From positions 682,001 to 746,000 of the forward strand of contig NZ_BCUT01000001.1 of the NCBI RefSeq assembly GCF_001591365.1: a stretch of DNA of 64,000 bases, given 5' to 3'. The position numbers were made by a program, and so were the translations under genes. This DNA comes from Variovorax paradoxus NBRC 15149. GTDB lineage: Bacteria > Pseudomonadota > Gammaproteobacteria > Burkholderiales > Burkholderiaceae_C. Every line of letters starts with the position of its first letter. Within the stretch, counting starts at the first letter, position 1. Positions 45,243 through 56,474 of this stretch are shown piece after piece. Under the pieces are notes generated by a model. It did no database searches. It saw only the letters and a program-made list of their open reading frames with translations, and was not told the origin of the DNA.

Positions 45243-46139
45243 GTGCCGTCATCGTCCATTCCCTCCTCCAGCCCTGATTTCTCGGGCCTCTGGATTCCCC
45301 TTGTCACGCCGTTCCAGCACGGCGCCGTCGACCACGCCGCGCTGTCGGCGCTGACCCGCCGGCTCGCCGATGACGGCGTGACCGGCTTCGTGGTCTGCGC
45401 CTCGACGGGTGAAGCCGCCGCGCTCGATGAAGCAGAACAGCTCGCCGCGCTCGACGCGGTCCAGGCTGCCGCCGGCGGGCTGCCGATCATCATGGGCCTG
45501 TCGGGCTACCACCTGGGCAAGACCACGGCCTGGGTACGGCGGCTCGCCGAACGGCCGCTGGCGGGGCTGCAGGTGTCCGCGCCGCACTACATCCGGCCCT
45601 CGCAGGCCGGCCTGCTCGAATGGTTCCGCGCCATCGCCGACGCCAGCGCGGTGCCGCTGCTGGTCTACGACATTCCCTACCGCACCGGCGCGACCCTCAC
45701 GCGCGAAACGCTGCTGGCGCTGGCCGAACACCCGCGCATCCGCGGCATCAAGGACTGCGGCGGCGACATGGCCAAGACGCGCGCCCTGATTGCCGACGGC
45801 AGGCTCCAGGTGCTGTCGGGCGAAGACCACCAGATCTTCGGCACCGTGGCCGAAGGCGGCGTGGGCGCCATTGCGGCGAGCGCGCATGTGCAGACGCGGC
45901 GCTTCGTGCAGGTGCTGCGCCTCCTGGCCGAGAACCGGCTGGCAGAAGCGCGCGCCGAATGGCAGCCGCTGCAGCCGCTGATCGAAATGCTGTTTGCGGA
46001 GCCGAACCCCGCGCCGCTCAAGGCGCTGCTGGCGCACGGCGGATCGATGCGCGACGAGCTGCGCTCGCCGATGACCCGCGCCTCCGATGCCTTGCGCGAG
46101 CGCCTGGTGGTGCTGGACGCCCGGCTCAGCCGCCCGTAA
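45243..46139 (+). CDS. DapA-family aldolase/dihydrodipicolinate synthase-like protein
   Basis: 298 residues from a GTG start with GAGGAA eight bases ahead. The Schiff-base lysine is in IRGIKDCGGDMAK, the tyrosine in LLVYDIPYRTGATL, and the substrate loop in CASTGEAAAL (equivalent to GTTGE). The family makes or cleaves pyruvate-derived aldol products; true DapA and several lyases (KDG aldolase, N-acetylneuraminate lyase) share it. Position within a molybdopterin cluster gives no clue. Its last 14 bases overlap the end of moaD on the opposite strand. Confidence 0.88.
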   Translation: MPSSSIPSSSPDFSGLWIPLVTPFQHGAVDHAALSALTRRLADDGVTGFVVCASTGEAAALDEAEQLAALDAVQAAAGGLPIIMGLSGYHLGKTTAWVRRLAERPLAGLQVSAPHYIRPSQAGLLEWFRAIADASAVPLLVYDIPYRTGATLTRETLLALAEHPRIRGIKDCGGDMAKTRALIADGRLQVLSGEDHQIFGTVAEGGVGAIAASAHVQTRRFVQVLRLLAENRLAEARAEWQPLQPLIEMLFAEPNPAPLKALLAHGGSMRDELRSPMTRASDALRERLVVLDARLSRP

Positions 46140-46377
46140 CGGGCGGGAAGAAGGCGACCTCGCAGCCTTCGCGCAGCGCGGCCGCCTCGTCGCTCATGGC
46201 CTGGTCGAGCGCCATGCGCACGGCCTTGCCGCGCGCCAGCGCCGCGGCGTACGCCCCGCCGCGCGCGATGAGTTCGTCGCGCAGCGCGGCCAGGGTGGCG
46301 GCACCGGTGTCGACGGTTTCGCCGCTGGTGTCGAGCGCCTCGCGCACGGAGGCGAAGTAACGGATCTGGACCTTCAT
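46126..46377 (-). CDS. moaD: Molybdopterin synthase sulphur-carrier subunit
   Basis: 83 residues, ubiquitin-like, ending in the required Gly-Gly (FFPPVTGG), whose thiocarboxylate donates sulphur to cyclic pyranopterin monophosphate. It lies 12 bases after moeA. Confidence 0.95.
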   Translation of the reverse strand: MKVQIRYFASVREALDTSGETVDTGAATLAALRDELIARGGAYAAALARGKAVRMALDQAMSDEAAALREGCEVAFFPPVTGG

Positions 46378-46389
46378 GGACAGCTTCGG

Positions 46390-47667
46390 TCAGGCCAGCA
46401 GCGAGGCCAGGGGGATGAAATTCACCGTGTCGCCGGCCCGGATGGTCTGGCCGGGCGGGTTGTCGACGACGCCGTCGCCCCAGACCATCGAGGTCAGCAC
46501 GCCCGAGCTCTGGTTGGCGAACAGGTCGAGCCCGCCCGTGGCATTGCGCCGGGCGCGCAGGAACTCGCGGCGGCGATCGGCGCGCGGCCAGTCGAAGTCG
46601 GCGCGCATCTGCACGGGCTCGGGCGCCACGCGCGTGGCGCCCTGCAGCGTCAGCAGGAACGGACGCACGAGCAGCAGGAAGGTCAGGAAGCTGGACACGG
46701 GGTTGCCGGGCAGCCCCGTGACGTGGCAGCGCCCCTGCGCCTCGCCACCGGCCCTTGCGATCGAGCCATAGGCGAAGGGCTTGCCGGGCTTCATCGAGAG
46801 CGACCACAGCTGCAGCTCGCCGAGCGCCTGCACCGCGGCCTTGATGTGGTCTTCCTCGCCCACCGACACGCCGCCGGTGGTGATGATCAGGTCGCTGCTT
46901 TCCGCAGCACCGCGCAGCGCCTCGATGGTGGCCTCGCGCTTGTCGGGCACGATGCCCAGGTCGTTCACCTCGCAGCCGAGCCGGCGCAGCAAGGCGCGCA
47001 TGAAGAAGCGGTTGGAGTTGTAGATCGCGCCGGGCTTCATGGCCTCGGGCGCGACCTCGCCGGGCATCACCAGTTCGTCGCCGGTGGACAGCAGCGCGAC
47101 GCGCGGCCGCCGGGCGACCTGGAGCCGGTCGAAACCCACGCTGGCGGCGAGCCCGAGCGCGGCGGGCGTCAGGCGCTCGCCCTGGCGCAGCACCACGTCG
47201 CCGGCGGCCACGTCTTCTCCGGCGCGGCGAATCCACTGGCCGGCCGCGGGAACGATGTCGATGCGCACCGCGCCGAGCGTGCCCTCCTGCGGCACGTGCT
47301 GGGTGTCTTCCTGCATCACGATGGCGTCGGCGCCCTCGGGAATCTGGGCGCCGGTGAAGATGCGCGCCGCGGTGCCGGCCGCGAGCGGCGTGCCCACGGT
47401 GCCGGCAGGAATGCGCTGCGCGACCTGCAGTACGGCGCCCGGCGCGGCGCAGTCGGCCACGCGCACCGCATAGCCGTCCATCGAGCTGTTGTCGCGCGGC
47501 GGCACGGTGAGCGCCGAGACGATGTCCTGCGCGAGCACGCGGCCGTCCGCATCGAAGGTGGTCACGCTTTCGGCGGGCAACCTGGGCAGCGCCTTGGCGA
47601 GCAGGCTCGCAAGCGCTTCGTCGAGCGCCATCAGCGGCGGGCGCGAGGGAGCGGTGGAATCAGCCAT
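46390..47667 (-). CDS. moeA: Molybdenum insertase MoeA
   Basis: 425 residues. DNSSMDGYAVR near the N-terminus, TTGGVSVGEEDHIK and GLPGNPVSSFLTF are the MoeA signatures. It inserts molybdate into adenylylated molybdopterin. It overlaps mobB by eight bases and precedes moaD. Confidence 0.95.
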   Translation of the reverse strand: MADSTAPSRPPLMALDEALASLLAKALPRLPAESVTTFDADGRVLAQDIVSALTVPPRDNSSMDGYAVRVADCAAPGAVLQVAQRIPAGTVGTPLAAGTAARIFTGAQIPEGADAIVMQEDTQHVPQEGTLGAVRIDIVPAAGQWIRRAGEDVAAGDVVLRQGERLTPAALGLAASVGFDRLQVARRPRVALLSTGDELVMPGEVAPEAMKPGAIYNSNRFFMRALLRRLGCEVNDLGIVPDKREATIEALRGAAESSDLIITTGGVSVGEEDHIKAAVQALGELQLWSLSMKPGKPFAYGSIARAGGEAQGRCHVTGLPGNPVSSFLTFLLLVRPFLLTLQGATRVAPEPVQMRADFDWPRADRRREFLRARRNATGGLDLFANQSSGVLTSMVWGDGVVDNPPGQTIRAGDTVNFIPLASLLA

Positions 47668-48205
47668 GGTGTTCGGGGTTGTATTCGAAGCGGCTTGCGC
47701 TGTCGATCAACCACTGCGCGATGCCCTCGATGTCGTCGAGGTCGAACAGCGGCAGGCTGGTGGGCACCGGCAGGCTCGCGGGCGCATCGGTGGCAATGGC
47801 GGTCACGAAGGCGTCCTCGATGTACTGCGAGGGCCGGGGCGGCTTGCCGTCCTCGGGGGCGCGCCAGACTTCGATCTTGAGCAGGTCGCTGTGCTTGAAG
47901 CCCTCGACCAGCACCCAGTCGACGCCGTCATGGAGCTCGGCGATGAGGTCGTGCACCGACAGCTGCGCGGGCTGCTCGAATTCGCGGATCAGCGCGAGCC
48001 GCCTGTCCGACGCCACCACCACCTCGAAGGCCCCCGCCTCGCGATGGCGGTAGGTGTCCTTGCCGGGATGGTCGATGTCGAACTTGTGGTGCGCATGCTT
48101 GACCACCGACACGCGCTGGCCATGGAGCTTGAGCACGGGAATCAGGCGCTCGACCAGCGTGGTCTTGCCCGAACCCGAATACCCGGAAAAGCCGATCACC
48201 TTCAT
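47660..48205 (-). CDS. mobB: MobB, molybdopterin-guanine dinucleotide accessory protein
   Basis: 181 residues. P-loop GFSGYSGSGKTTL at residues 5-17, then VVKHAHHKFDIDHPGKDTYR. It is a GTP-binding partner of MobA in forming the guanine dinucleotide cofactor of DMSO-reductase type enzymes. mobA is not in the window. It is 83 bases after thrC. Confidence 0.92.
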   Translation of the reverse strand: MKVIGFSGYSGSGKTTLVERLIPVLKLHGQRVSVVKHAHHKFDIDHPGKDTYRHREAGAFEVVVASDRRLALIREFEQPAQLSVHDLIAELHDGVDWVLVEGFKHSDLLKIEVWRAPEDGKPPRPSQYIEDAFVTAIATDAPASLPVPTSLPLFDLDDIEGIAQWLIDSASRFEYNPEHHG

Positions 48206-48288
48206 GTCGAGTTCCTGTGGCGGCCGTCTATGCGGCCGCCGAATGCATGTGCGGGGCAGCCGCTGCAGGGCGCGGCTTGCGGCAAGGG

Positions 48289-49704
48289 TCAGTCACAGTT
48301 CTGCGCGATGTAGGCCTTCACGGCCTCGGCATCGGCCGGCAGCTTGACGACCCGCTTGGGCAGCGCCTCGATGCCTTCGAACCTGGCCGGGCGTGCGGGC
48401 TCGTGGCCCAGCGCCTCCACCAGCGTGGCGGCAAACTTGATCGGCAGCGCGGTCTCCAGCACCACCATCGGCACGCCGGGCGCGAGGTGTTCGCGCGCAG
48501 CCTTGAGGCCGTCGGCCGTGTGCGGATCGACCAGCGTGGCAAAGCGCTTGTCGGTCTCGCGGATGGTGGCCAGGCGGTCGGCATGGGTGCTGCGGCTGCT
48601 CTTGAAGCCGAAGCGCTCCGCGGCCTGCCTGAACGCGGGATCGGCGCTCAGGTCGAAACGGCCCTGGCGGCCCAGATCGTCCACGAACAGCGAGCGCAGC
48701 CTGCCGGCATCGCGACCCACGAGGTCGAACACGAAGCGCTCGAAGTTGCTGGCCTTGCTGATGTCCATCGAGGGGCTCGAGGTTTCGTGCGTGTCGGCCG
48801 CCGCGCGAACGCGGTAGATGCCGGTGCGGAAGAACTCGTCGAGCACGTCGTTCTCGTTGGTGGCAACCACCAGCGTCTGGATCGGCAGGCCCATCATGCG
48901 CGCCACGTGGCCCGCGCAGACGTTGCCGAAGTTGCCCGAGGGCACCGTGAAGCTCACGGGCTTGTCGTTGCTCGCCGTGGCCTGGAAGTAGCCTGCGAAG
49001 TAGTAGACGACCTGCGCGAGCAGCCGCGCCCAGTTGATCGAGTTGACCGTGCCGATGCGGTACTTGCGCTTGAAGCCCAGGTCGTTCGACACCGCCTTGA
49101 CGATGTCCTGGCAGTCGTCGAACACGCCGCTGATGGCGATGTTGTGGATGTTCTGGTCCTGCAGGCTGAACATCTGCGCCTGCTGGAACGGGCTCATGCG
49201 GCCGTCGGGCGAGGTCATGAAGACGCGCACGCCCTTCTTGCCGCGCATGGCGTACTCGGCCGCGCTGCCGGTGTCGCCGCTGGTGGCGCCCAGGATGTTG
49301 AGCTCGGCGCCGCGGCGGGCCAGTTCGTACTCGAACAGGTTGCCCAGCAGCTGCATCGCCATGTCCTTGAAGGCCAGCGTGGGGCCGTTCGACAGGGCCT
49401 CGAGGTACACGCCGTCTTCCAGCTCGCGCAGCGGCACGATCTCGTCGCTGCCGAACACTTCGGCCGTGTAGGTCCTGGCGCAGATCGCCTTCAGGTCGGC
49501 CGGCGGAATGTCGTCGATGTAGAGCGAGAGGATCTCGAACGCCAGTTCCGCATACGGCAGCTCGCGCCATTTGGCGAGCGTGGCGGTGTCGACCTGCGGG
49601 TAGTGCTCGGGCAGGTACAGGCCGCCATCGGGCGCGAGGCCTTCAAGCAGGATTTCGCAGAAACGCTTGCGGTCGGGGTGGCCGCGGGTGCTCAGGTAGT
49701 TCAC
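48289..49704 (-). CDS. thrC: Threonine synthase
   Basis: 471 residues of the long, proteobacterial class. The PLP lysine is in NGPTLAFKDMAMQLLG, and the phosphate-binding region in LGATSGDTGSAAEYAM. It converts O-phosphohomoserine to threonine. It lies 21 bases after hom, forming the hom-thrC pair; a separate thrB (homoserine kinase) is not in the window. Confidence 0.96.
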   Translation of the reverse strand: MNYLSTRGHPDRKRFCEILLEGLAPDGGLYLPEHYPQVDTATLAKWRELPYAELAFEILSLYIDDIPPADLKAICARTYTAEVFGSDEIVPLRELEDGVYLEALSNGPTLAFKDMAMQLLGNLFEYELARRGAELNILGATSGDTGSAAEYAMRGKKGVRVFMTSPDGRMSPFQQAQMFSLQDQNIHNIAISGVFDDCQDIVKAVSNDLGFKRKYRIGTVNSINWARLLAQVVYYFAGYFQATASNDKPVSFTVPSGNFGNVCAGHVARMMGLPIQTLVVATNENDVLDEFFRTGIYRVRAAADTHETSSPSMDISKASNFERFVFDLVGRDAGRLRSLFVDDLGRQGRFDLSADPAFRQAAERFGFKSSRSTHADRLATIRETDKRFATLVDPHTADGLKAAREHLAPGVPMVVLETALPIKFAATLVEALGHEPARPARFEGIEALPKRVVKLPADAEAVKAYIAQNCD

Positions 49705-49725
49705 GGTAGGTCTCTTGCGCCGTCC

Positions 49726-51048
<1,323 letters not shown>

Positions 51049-51136
51049 TGGGAGATTCGCGTGGATGGTTCGTAAGGGGTGGTGAGGGAGACACCGCCGG
51101 CCGCCGCGGCCAACCGCGCGGCGAGCGGACGCGCCG

Positions 51137-52366
51137 TCAATCCGTCTTGCTGCGCAGGCGGTACAGCTCCAGGAACCTGGCAATGCGGTTGATCGCTTCG
51201 CGCAGGTCGTCCTCGTGGGGCAGGAACACGATGCGGAAGTGGTCCGGCGTGGCCCAGTTGAAGCCCGTGCCCTGCACCAGCATCACCTTGGTCTCCCTCA
51301 GCAGTTGGAGGAAGAACTGGCGGTCGTCGGTGATCGGGTAGACCTTGGGATCGAGCTTGGGGAACATGTAGAGCGCGGCGCTCGGCTTGACGCAGCTCAC
51401 GCCCGGAATGGCCGTGATGAGCTCGTAGGCCAGGTCGCGCTGGCGCCGCAGGCGGCCGCCGTCGCCGACCAGGTCGTTGATGCTCTGGTAGCCGCCGAGT
51501 GCGGTCTGGATGGCCCATTGCCCCGGCACGTTGGCGCACAGGCGCATGTTCGAGAGCATGTTCAGGCCCTCGATGTAGTCCTGCGCCCGCGCCTTGTCGC
51601 CCGAAACCACCATCCAGCCCGCGCGGTAGCCGCACGAGCGGTAGCTCTTGGACAGCGAGTTGAAGGTCAGCGTGAGCACGTCGGTCGACAGGCTCGCGAT
51701 CGCGGTGTGCCGCACGCCGTCGTACAGCACCTTGTCGTAGACCTCGTCGGCGAAGATCACCAGGTGGTGCTCGCGCGCAATGTCGACGATGCTCTTGAGC
51801 AGTTCGTCGGAATAGAGCGCACCGGTCGGGTTGTTGGGGTTGATGACCACGATGCCCTTGGTGCGGGGCGTGATCTTGGCGCGGATGTCGTCCAGGTCGG
51901 GCATCCAGCCGTTGGCTTCGTCGCAGAGGTAGTGCACCGGCTTGCCGCCCGAGAGGCTCGAAGCGGCCGTCCACAGCGGATAGTCAGGGGCCGGAAGCAG
52001 CATTTCGTCGCCGTCGTTCAGCAGCGCGTTGGTGGCCATGGCGATCAGCTCGCTCGCGCCGTTGCCCAGGTAGATGTCCTCGAGCGTGACGCCCGCAACA
52101 CCCTGCTTCTGGGTTTCGTGCATCACGGCCTTGCGGGCCGCAAAGATGCCCTTGCTGTCCGAATAGCCGGCCGACCCCGGCAGGTTGCGGATCATGTCCT
52201 GCTGGACCTCTTCCGGCGCATCGAAGCCGAACACGGCCAGGTTGCCGATGTTGAGCCTGATGATCTTCTGGCCCTCTTCCTCCATCTGCTTCGCGGCGTC
52301 CATGATGGGGCCGCGGATGTCGTAGAGCACGTTGGCCAGCTTGGCCGATTTCTTGAACTGCTTCAA
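51137..52366 (-). CDS. alaA: PLP-dependent aminotransferase, AlaA/AlaT-like
   Basis: 409 residues of the class I aminotransferase fold. The PLP lysine is in FNSLSKSYRSCGYRAGWM, with VINPNNPTGALYS and DEVYDKVLYDG before it. Relatives make alanine from pyruvate and glutamate. A position upstream of hom-thrC is common in Burkholderiales. Symbol by family resemblance. Confidence 0.88.
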   Translation of the reverse strand: MKQFKKSAKLANVLYDIRGPIMDAAKQMEEEGQKIIRLNIGNLAVFGFDAPEEVQQDMIRNLPGSAGYSDSKGIFAARKAVMHETQKQGVAGVTLEDIYLGNGASELIAMATNALLNDGDEMLLPAPDYPLWTAASSLSGGKPVHYLCDEANGWMPDLDDIRAKITPRTKGIVVINPNNPTGALYSDELLKSIVDIAREHHLVIFADEVYDKVLYDGVRHTAIASLSTDVLTLTFNSLSKSYRSCGYRAGWMVVSGDKARAQDYIEGLNMLSNMRLCANVPGQWAIQTALGGYQSINDLVGDGGRLRRQRDLAYELITAIPGVSCVKPSAALYMFPKLDPKVYPITDDRQFFLQLLRETKVMLVQGTGFNWATPDHFRIVFLPHEDDLREAINRIARFLELYRLRSKTD

Positions 52367-52469
52367 AGGGCCCTCCCGGGCGCGGGTTACTTACTCGAGG
52401 TCGAAAGGCCCTGAAGGGCCTCGTGTCACTGGGAAAACCTATAATTTGACCACAGTTCCCAGTGCCCCG

Positions 52470-52850
52470 ATGAAGCTCCAGCCCGACAAATCCGACGCCC
52501 AGTCCCTTACCGCGCACGGCCCCGGGTGGGTCGCAATCAACAACGAAAAGGTCGAGGGCAGCGTGGTGGTGGGCTCCCGCGGCGAGCGCTTCGAATGGAA
52601 CTGCTCCCGTTTCGACCAGCTCGGCCCCGAGCATTTCGCCCAGCTTGCGTCGCTGGGCGCGGAATTGGTCATTTTCGGAAGCGGATCACGCATCCGGTTC
52701 CCGCAGCCTGCCTGGCTCCAGCCCCTGATGGCCAGGCGCACCGGCGTGGAGACCATGGACACCCCCGCCGCCTGCCGCACCTACAACATCCTGGCCGGCG
52801 AAGGCCGCCACGTGATCGCCGCCCTCCTCGTGGAACCGCCCGAGCGGTGA
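52470..52850 (+). CDS. Mth938/NDUFAF3-like (DUF498) protein
   Basis: 126 residues. ELVIFGSGSRIRFPQP, and late MDTPAACRTYNILAGEGR, are the conserved core of this small fold; relatives in eukaryotes assist complex I assembly, bacterial roles are unclear. A TATAAT at 52440-52445 gives a plausible -10 element; no matching -35 was found. It is divergent from alaA. Confidence 0.88.
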   Translation: MKLQPDKSDAQSLTAHGPGWVAINNEKVEGSVVVGSRGERFEWNCSRFDQLGPEHFAQLASLGAELVIFGSGSRIRFPQPAWLQPLMARRTGVETMDTPAACRTYNILAGEGRHVIAALLVEPPER

Positions 52851-52983
52851 GAGAAGGCTTTTCGGGGTAAAATACCGGGTTGCGAACAGGCCTGCTGCTC
52901 CAGTTAGCAACGACCAATCCTCCATTCGTCGAGTGTGCTGCAAAGCGCCCGATCAATGGAAACCAACGGAGAAAACAAGTTTC

Positions 52984-53460
52984 ATGGCGATCGTTGTCAA
53001 CAAACCCATTCCTGAATTCGACGCCAACGCCACGGGCGGACTGAAAGTCTCGAATACCTCTCACCTCGGCCACGTGCTGGTCATGTATTTTTACCCGAAA
53101 GATAACACTCCGGGTTGCACGACCGAAGCCATGCAGTTTCGCGACCGCTACAAGGACTTCGAAAAGGCCGGCGCCACGGTGTTCGGCGTGTCCCGCGACA
53201 ACATGAAGTCGCACGACGAGTTCAAGGCCAAGCTCGAACTCCCGTTCGAACTCATCGCCGACACCGAAGAAAAAATGTGCCACATGTTCGGCGTGGTCAA
53301 GAACAAGATCATGTACGGCAAGAAGGTCAAGGGCATCGAGCGCAGCACCTTCCTGATCGGCGCGGACGGCATCCTCAAGGCCGAATGGCGCGGCCTCAAG
53401 GTCCCGGGCCATGTCGACGACGTGCTCAAGGCCGTCAAGGCCCTCAAGAAGGCCGCCTGA
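52984..53460 (+). CDS. bcp: Peroxiredoxin, BCP/PrxQ family
   Basis: 158 residues. The peroxidatic cysteine is in DNTPGCTTEAMQFRDR. The usual PrxQ resolving cysteine five residues later is replaced (TTEAMQ rather than TTEACD), so it is either a one-cysteine enzyme or uses the cysteine in EKMCHMF. It reduces hydroperoxides with thioredoxin. The ATG at 52984 fits the family start. Confidence 0.93.
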   Translation: MAIVVNKPIPEFDANATGGLKVSNTSHLGHVLVMYFYPKDNTPGCTTEAMQFRDRYKDFEKAGATVFGVSRDNMKSHDEFKAKLELPFELIADTEEKMCHMFGVVKNKIMYGKKVKGIERSTFLIGADGILKAEWRGLKVPGHVDDVLKAVKALKKAA

Positions 53461-53604
53461 GCGTTACAAGAAGCGCCGTCTGTGCGCTTTTGCATCCGGC
53501 CGTGGGAAATGCCCAACGGACTTTGCAAAGAGCGCGAGACGCGTCACCGCCGGTGTGCATAATGGCCTCATGCCGTTGAGCTCCACGACCGCATCCCCCG
53601 AACA

Positions 53605-53635
53605 AAGCCGCCTTGGTCTACAGGCGGCTTTTTCG
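53605..53635 (+). terminator. Terminator after the bcp region
   Basis: AAGCCGCC (53605-53612) and GGCGGCTT (53623-53630) with a ten-base loop, followed by TTTCG, about 145 bases beyond bcp and 37 bases before phoH. Confidence 0.75.
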
Positions 53636-53671
53636 TTTTCTGGTTTCCACTTCCTGCGAGCGACCTGACAC

Positions 53672-55459
53672 ATGCCATTGCCTCCCGCCCCCACGAAACG
53701 CGCCGCATTGCTCTCGCCGGATGCGCACGATGCACCCGCCCGTTCCTCGCACAGGGGATCGCGCCGCTCGGGCGAATCGCGTACCGATTCGGCGTCGTCG
53801 AGCGGCTCTTCCCAGCCGCTGGAATTGTTCGACCGACACGCCGCCGACGCGGTAGGCGGCGGCAGCGAGGCTGCACCGCCGATCCGCGCGAAAGCCAAAC
53901 CCGCGCCTTCCCGCGGCCAGCGGCAGCAGCCCACCGCGCGACGGGAGCCTGAGGCGCCGGCGCCCGCCGTGCATGCACCCGCGCCACAGCAGCAGCAGAT
54001 CGCGGCAACGCAGGCCCCGGCGCGGCCCAAGCGCAGCAAATCCAACGGTCCGGCCAAGCTGTTCGTGCTCGACACCAACGTGCTGCTGCACGACCCGATG
54101 TGCCTGTTCCGCTTCGAGGAGCACGACATCTTCCTGCCGATGATCGTGCTCGAGGAACTGGACGGCCACAAGAAGGGCACCACGGAAGTGGCCCGCAACG
54201 GCCGCCAGACCAGCCGCACGCTCGATGCGCTGGCGGCCGCCCAGGACGCCGACATCGCCAAGGGCCTGAAGCTCGACACCACCGGCCATCGCGAGGCCGG
54301 CGGCAAGCTGTTCTTCCAGACCGCGCCGCTCGACTACTCGCTGCCGATCAGCCTGCCCCAGGGCAAGGCCGACAACCAGATCCTCGGCGTGGTGCAGGCC
54401 TTGCGCGACCTCTACGCCAACGACCAGCCCGGCCGGCCGAAGCAGGAAGTGGTGCTGGTGTCCAAAGACATCAACATGCGCGTCAAGGCGCGCGCCCTGG
54501 GCCTGGCTGCCGACGACTACCAGAACGACAAGACGCTGGAAGACGGCGACCTGCTCTACGCGGGCTCGCTCGCGCTGCCGCCCGACTTCTGGACGCGCCA
54601 GAGCAAGACGGTCGAAAGCTGGCAAAGCGGCAGCAACACCTTCTACCGGGTCAGCGGACCGCTGGTGCCCAACCTGTACATCAACCAGTTCGTCTACTTC
54701 GAGGCCCCGGGCGAGCCGAGCATGTACGCGCGCGTCACCGAGATCCGCGACAAGACCGCTGTGTTCAAGACCCTCAAGGACTACAGCTCGGGCAAGAACG
54801 CGGTCTGGGGCGTGAACACCCGCAACCGCGAGCAGAACTTCGCGATGAACCTGCTCATGGACCCGGAAGTCGACTTCGTCACGCTCACCGGCACTGCCGG
54901 CACCGGCAAGACGCTGATGGCGCTCGCCTCGGGCCTCACGCAGGTGCTCGACGACCGTCGCTACACCGAGATCATCATGACCCGCGCCACGGTGAGCGTG
55001 GGCGAGGACATCGGCTTCCTGCCCGGCACCGAGGAAGAAAAAATGGGCCCGTGGATGGGCGCGCTCGACGACAACCTCGAGTTCCTTGCCAAGGGCGACG
55101 GCGGCGGCGCCGGCGAATGGGGCCGCGCGGCCACCAACGAGCTGATCCGAAGCCGTATCAAGGTCAAGAGCATGAACTTCATGCGCGGGCGCACCTTCCT
55201 GAACAAGTACGTGATCATCGACGAGGCGCAGAACCTGACGCCCAAGCAGATGAAGACGCTGATCACCCGCGCCGGTCCGGGCACCAAGATCATCTGCATG
55301 GGCAACCTTGCGCAGATCGATACGCCCTACCTGACGGAAGGCTCCTCGGGCCTCACCTTCGCGGTCGACAAGTTCAAGGGCTGGCCGCACGGCGGGCACA
55401 TCACGCTGGCGCGCGGCGAGCGCTCCCGGCTGGCCGACTTCGCGAGCGACGTGCTCTAA
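53672..55459 (+). CDS. PIN domain-PhoH family ATPase
   Basis: 595 residues. Residues 1-125 are disordered and rich in Pro, Ala, Ser and Gln. A PIN nuclease domain follows (about 128-270; [18 protein letters not shown] with its metal-binding Asp). The PhoH ATPase domain has Walker [16 protein letters not shown] and Walker [15 protein letters not shown]-PhoH proteins (PhoH2/YlaK) act as RNA helicase-nucleases. It is preceded and followed by terminators, so monocistronic. Confidence 0.92.
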   Translation: MPLPPAPTKRAALLSPDAHDAPARSSHRGSRRSGESRTDSASSSGSSQPLELFDRHAADAVGGGSEAAPPIRAKAKPAPSRGQRQQPTARREPEAPAPAVHAPAPQQQQIAATQAPARPKRSKSNGPAKLFVLDTNVLLHDPMCLFRFEEHDIFLPMIVLEELDGHKKGTTEVARNGRQTSRTLDALAAAQDADIAKGLKLDTTGHREAGGKLFFQTAPLDYSLPISLPQGKADNQILGVVQALRDLYANDQPGRPKQEVVLVSKDINMRVKARALGLAADDYQNDKTLEDGDLLYAGSLALPPDFWTRQSKTVESWQSGSNTFYRVSGPLVPNLYINQFVYFEAPGEPSMYARVTEIRDKTAVFKTLKDYSSGKNAVWGVNTRNREQNFAMNLLMDPEVDFVTLTGTAGTGKTLMALASGLTQVLDDRRYTEIIMTRATVSVGEDIGFLPGTEEEKMGPWMGALDDNLEFLAKGDGGGAGEWGRAATNELIRSRIKVKSMNFMRGRTFLNKYVIIDEAQNLTPKQMKTLITRAGPGTKIICMGNLAQIDTPYLTEGSSGLTFAVDKFKGWPHGGHITLARGERSRLADFASDVL

Positions 55460-55481
55460 GAGCCGCCGGTCCACGGCTTTC

Positions 55482-55525
55482 AAAAAGGCCCGTGCATGCT
55501 CCCCGGAGCATCGCGGGCCTTTTTT
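55482..55525 (+). terminator. Terminator of the PhoH gene
   Basis: An imperfect long stem, AAAAAGGCCCG with CGGGCCTTTTTT, with an inner ATGCT/AGCAT pairing, 22 bases after the stop codon. Confidence 0.9.
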
Positions 55526-55541
55526 CGTCCGCGATGACAGG

Positions 55542-55565
55542 CTCCTGACAACACGCTGTCAGGAG
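55542..55565. promoter_or_regulatory. Palindromic operator candidate of the VOC-YafY cluster
   Basis: CTCCTGACA (55542-55550), six bases, TGTCAGGAG (55557-55565); a perfect 9-bp inverted repeat 52 bases before the VOC gene. The last gene of the cluster encodes a YafY-type regulator that could bind here. Confidence 0.55.
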
Positions 55566-55617
55566 GCGGCCCGCACCATCAGGGCTCCTTCAACAACACA
55601 ACGAAAGCGAGTCCTCC

Positions 55618-55989
55618 ATGCAAAACGCCATCAGCTGGTTCGAGATTCCCGTCACCGACATCGACCGCGCCCAGGCCTTCTACGAAACCGTGCTCGGCCG
55701 CAAGCTGCGCCGCGAAGACTTCGGCGACCAGACGCTCGCCGTGTTCCCCTACGACAAGCCCGCCACCGGCGGCGCCCTGCAGGCCGGCGCGAACGCCAGC
55801 GCACGCGCGGGCAGCGGCATCCGCATCTACCTGGACTGCATGCCGAGCATCGATGCCGTGCTGGCACGCATCGAAACGGCAGGCGGCCAGATCGTCGCGC
55901 CCAAGTCGGCGCTGCCGCCCGGCATGGGCTTCATCGCCCACCTGCGCGACACCGAAGGCAACGAAGTCGGCCTCCACGCGCTCGCCTGA
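55618..55989 (+). CDS. VOC-family protein (glyoxalase/bleomycin-resistance fold)
   Basis: 123 residues with two beta-alpha-beta modules: [20 protein letters not shown] at the start and [18 protein letters not shown] at the end. Glu and His positions for a metal are partly kept. Such proteins are often targets of YafY regulators; substrate unknown. It is the first gene of a four-gene plus-strand cluster with short gaps (8, 27 and 55 bases). Confidence 0.9.
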   Translation: MQNAISWFEIPVTDIDRAQAFYETVLGRKLRREDFGDQTLAVFPYDKPATGGALQAGANASARAGSGIRIYLDCMPSIDAVLARIETAGGQIVAPKSALPPGMGFIAHLRDTEGNEVGLHALA

Positions 55990-55997
55990 GCCGCACC

Positions 55998-56447
55998 ATG
56001 GCACAGCGCAACTGGATCGCCGTTGCCAGCGCCGAGCACGCCCGGCGGGGCCGCGACCACCAGCCGCTCGGCTTCATGCAGGTCGGCCACGGCAAGCTCG
56101 GCCCGCTCAAGCGGGTTGCGGCGGGCGACCGCGTCGCGTACTACGCGCCGGCCACCGTCTTCGGCGGTACCGACAAGCTGCAGAGCTTCGTCTCGATCGG
56201 CATCGTGCAGCCGGGCGCGCCGTACGAAGCGGACATGGGCAACGGCTTTGTTCCGTGCCGGCTCGACGTGGCCTACGCGGCCTCCCGCGAAACGCCGATC
56301 GCGCCCCTGCTGGAACAGCTGGCCTTCATCGAGAACCCGAAGCAGTGGGGCTACAAGTTCCGCTTCGGCCTGTTCGATGTCTCCGACGCCGACATGGTGC
56401 TGATCGCACGCGCCATGGAAGCCGACCTGAAGGCGCTCGCGCTCTGA
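55998..56447 (+). CDS. EVE-domain protein (UPF0310)
   Basis: 149 residues. [14 protein letters not shown] at the start and [18 protein letters not shown] fit the EVE fold of the PUA superfamily, which binds modified bases in DNA or RNA. Stand-alone EVE proteins are uncharacterised; some sit in defence loci, but this cluster has none. Second gene of the VOC-YafY cluster. Confidence 0.9.
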   Translation: MAQRNWIAVASAEHARRGRDHQPLGFMQVGHGKLGPLKRVAAGDRVAYYAPATVFGGTDKLQSFVSIGIVQPGAPYEADMGNGFVPCRLDVAYAASRETPIAPLLEQLAFIENPKQWGYKFRFGLFDVSDADMVLIARAMEADLKALAL

Positions 56448-56474
56448 GCGCCACAATCCCGAGATCGATCATCC

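Noticed and set aside
53524..53635. Possible small RNA between bcp and phoH, from CATAAT to the terminator
   Set aside because: No -35 element at a workable distance. The terminator is sufficiently explained by read-through from bcp.
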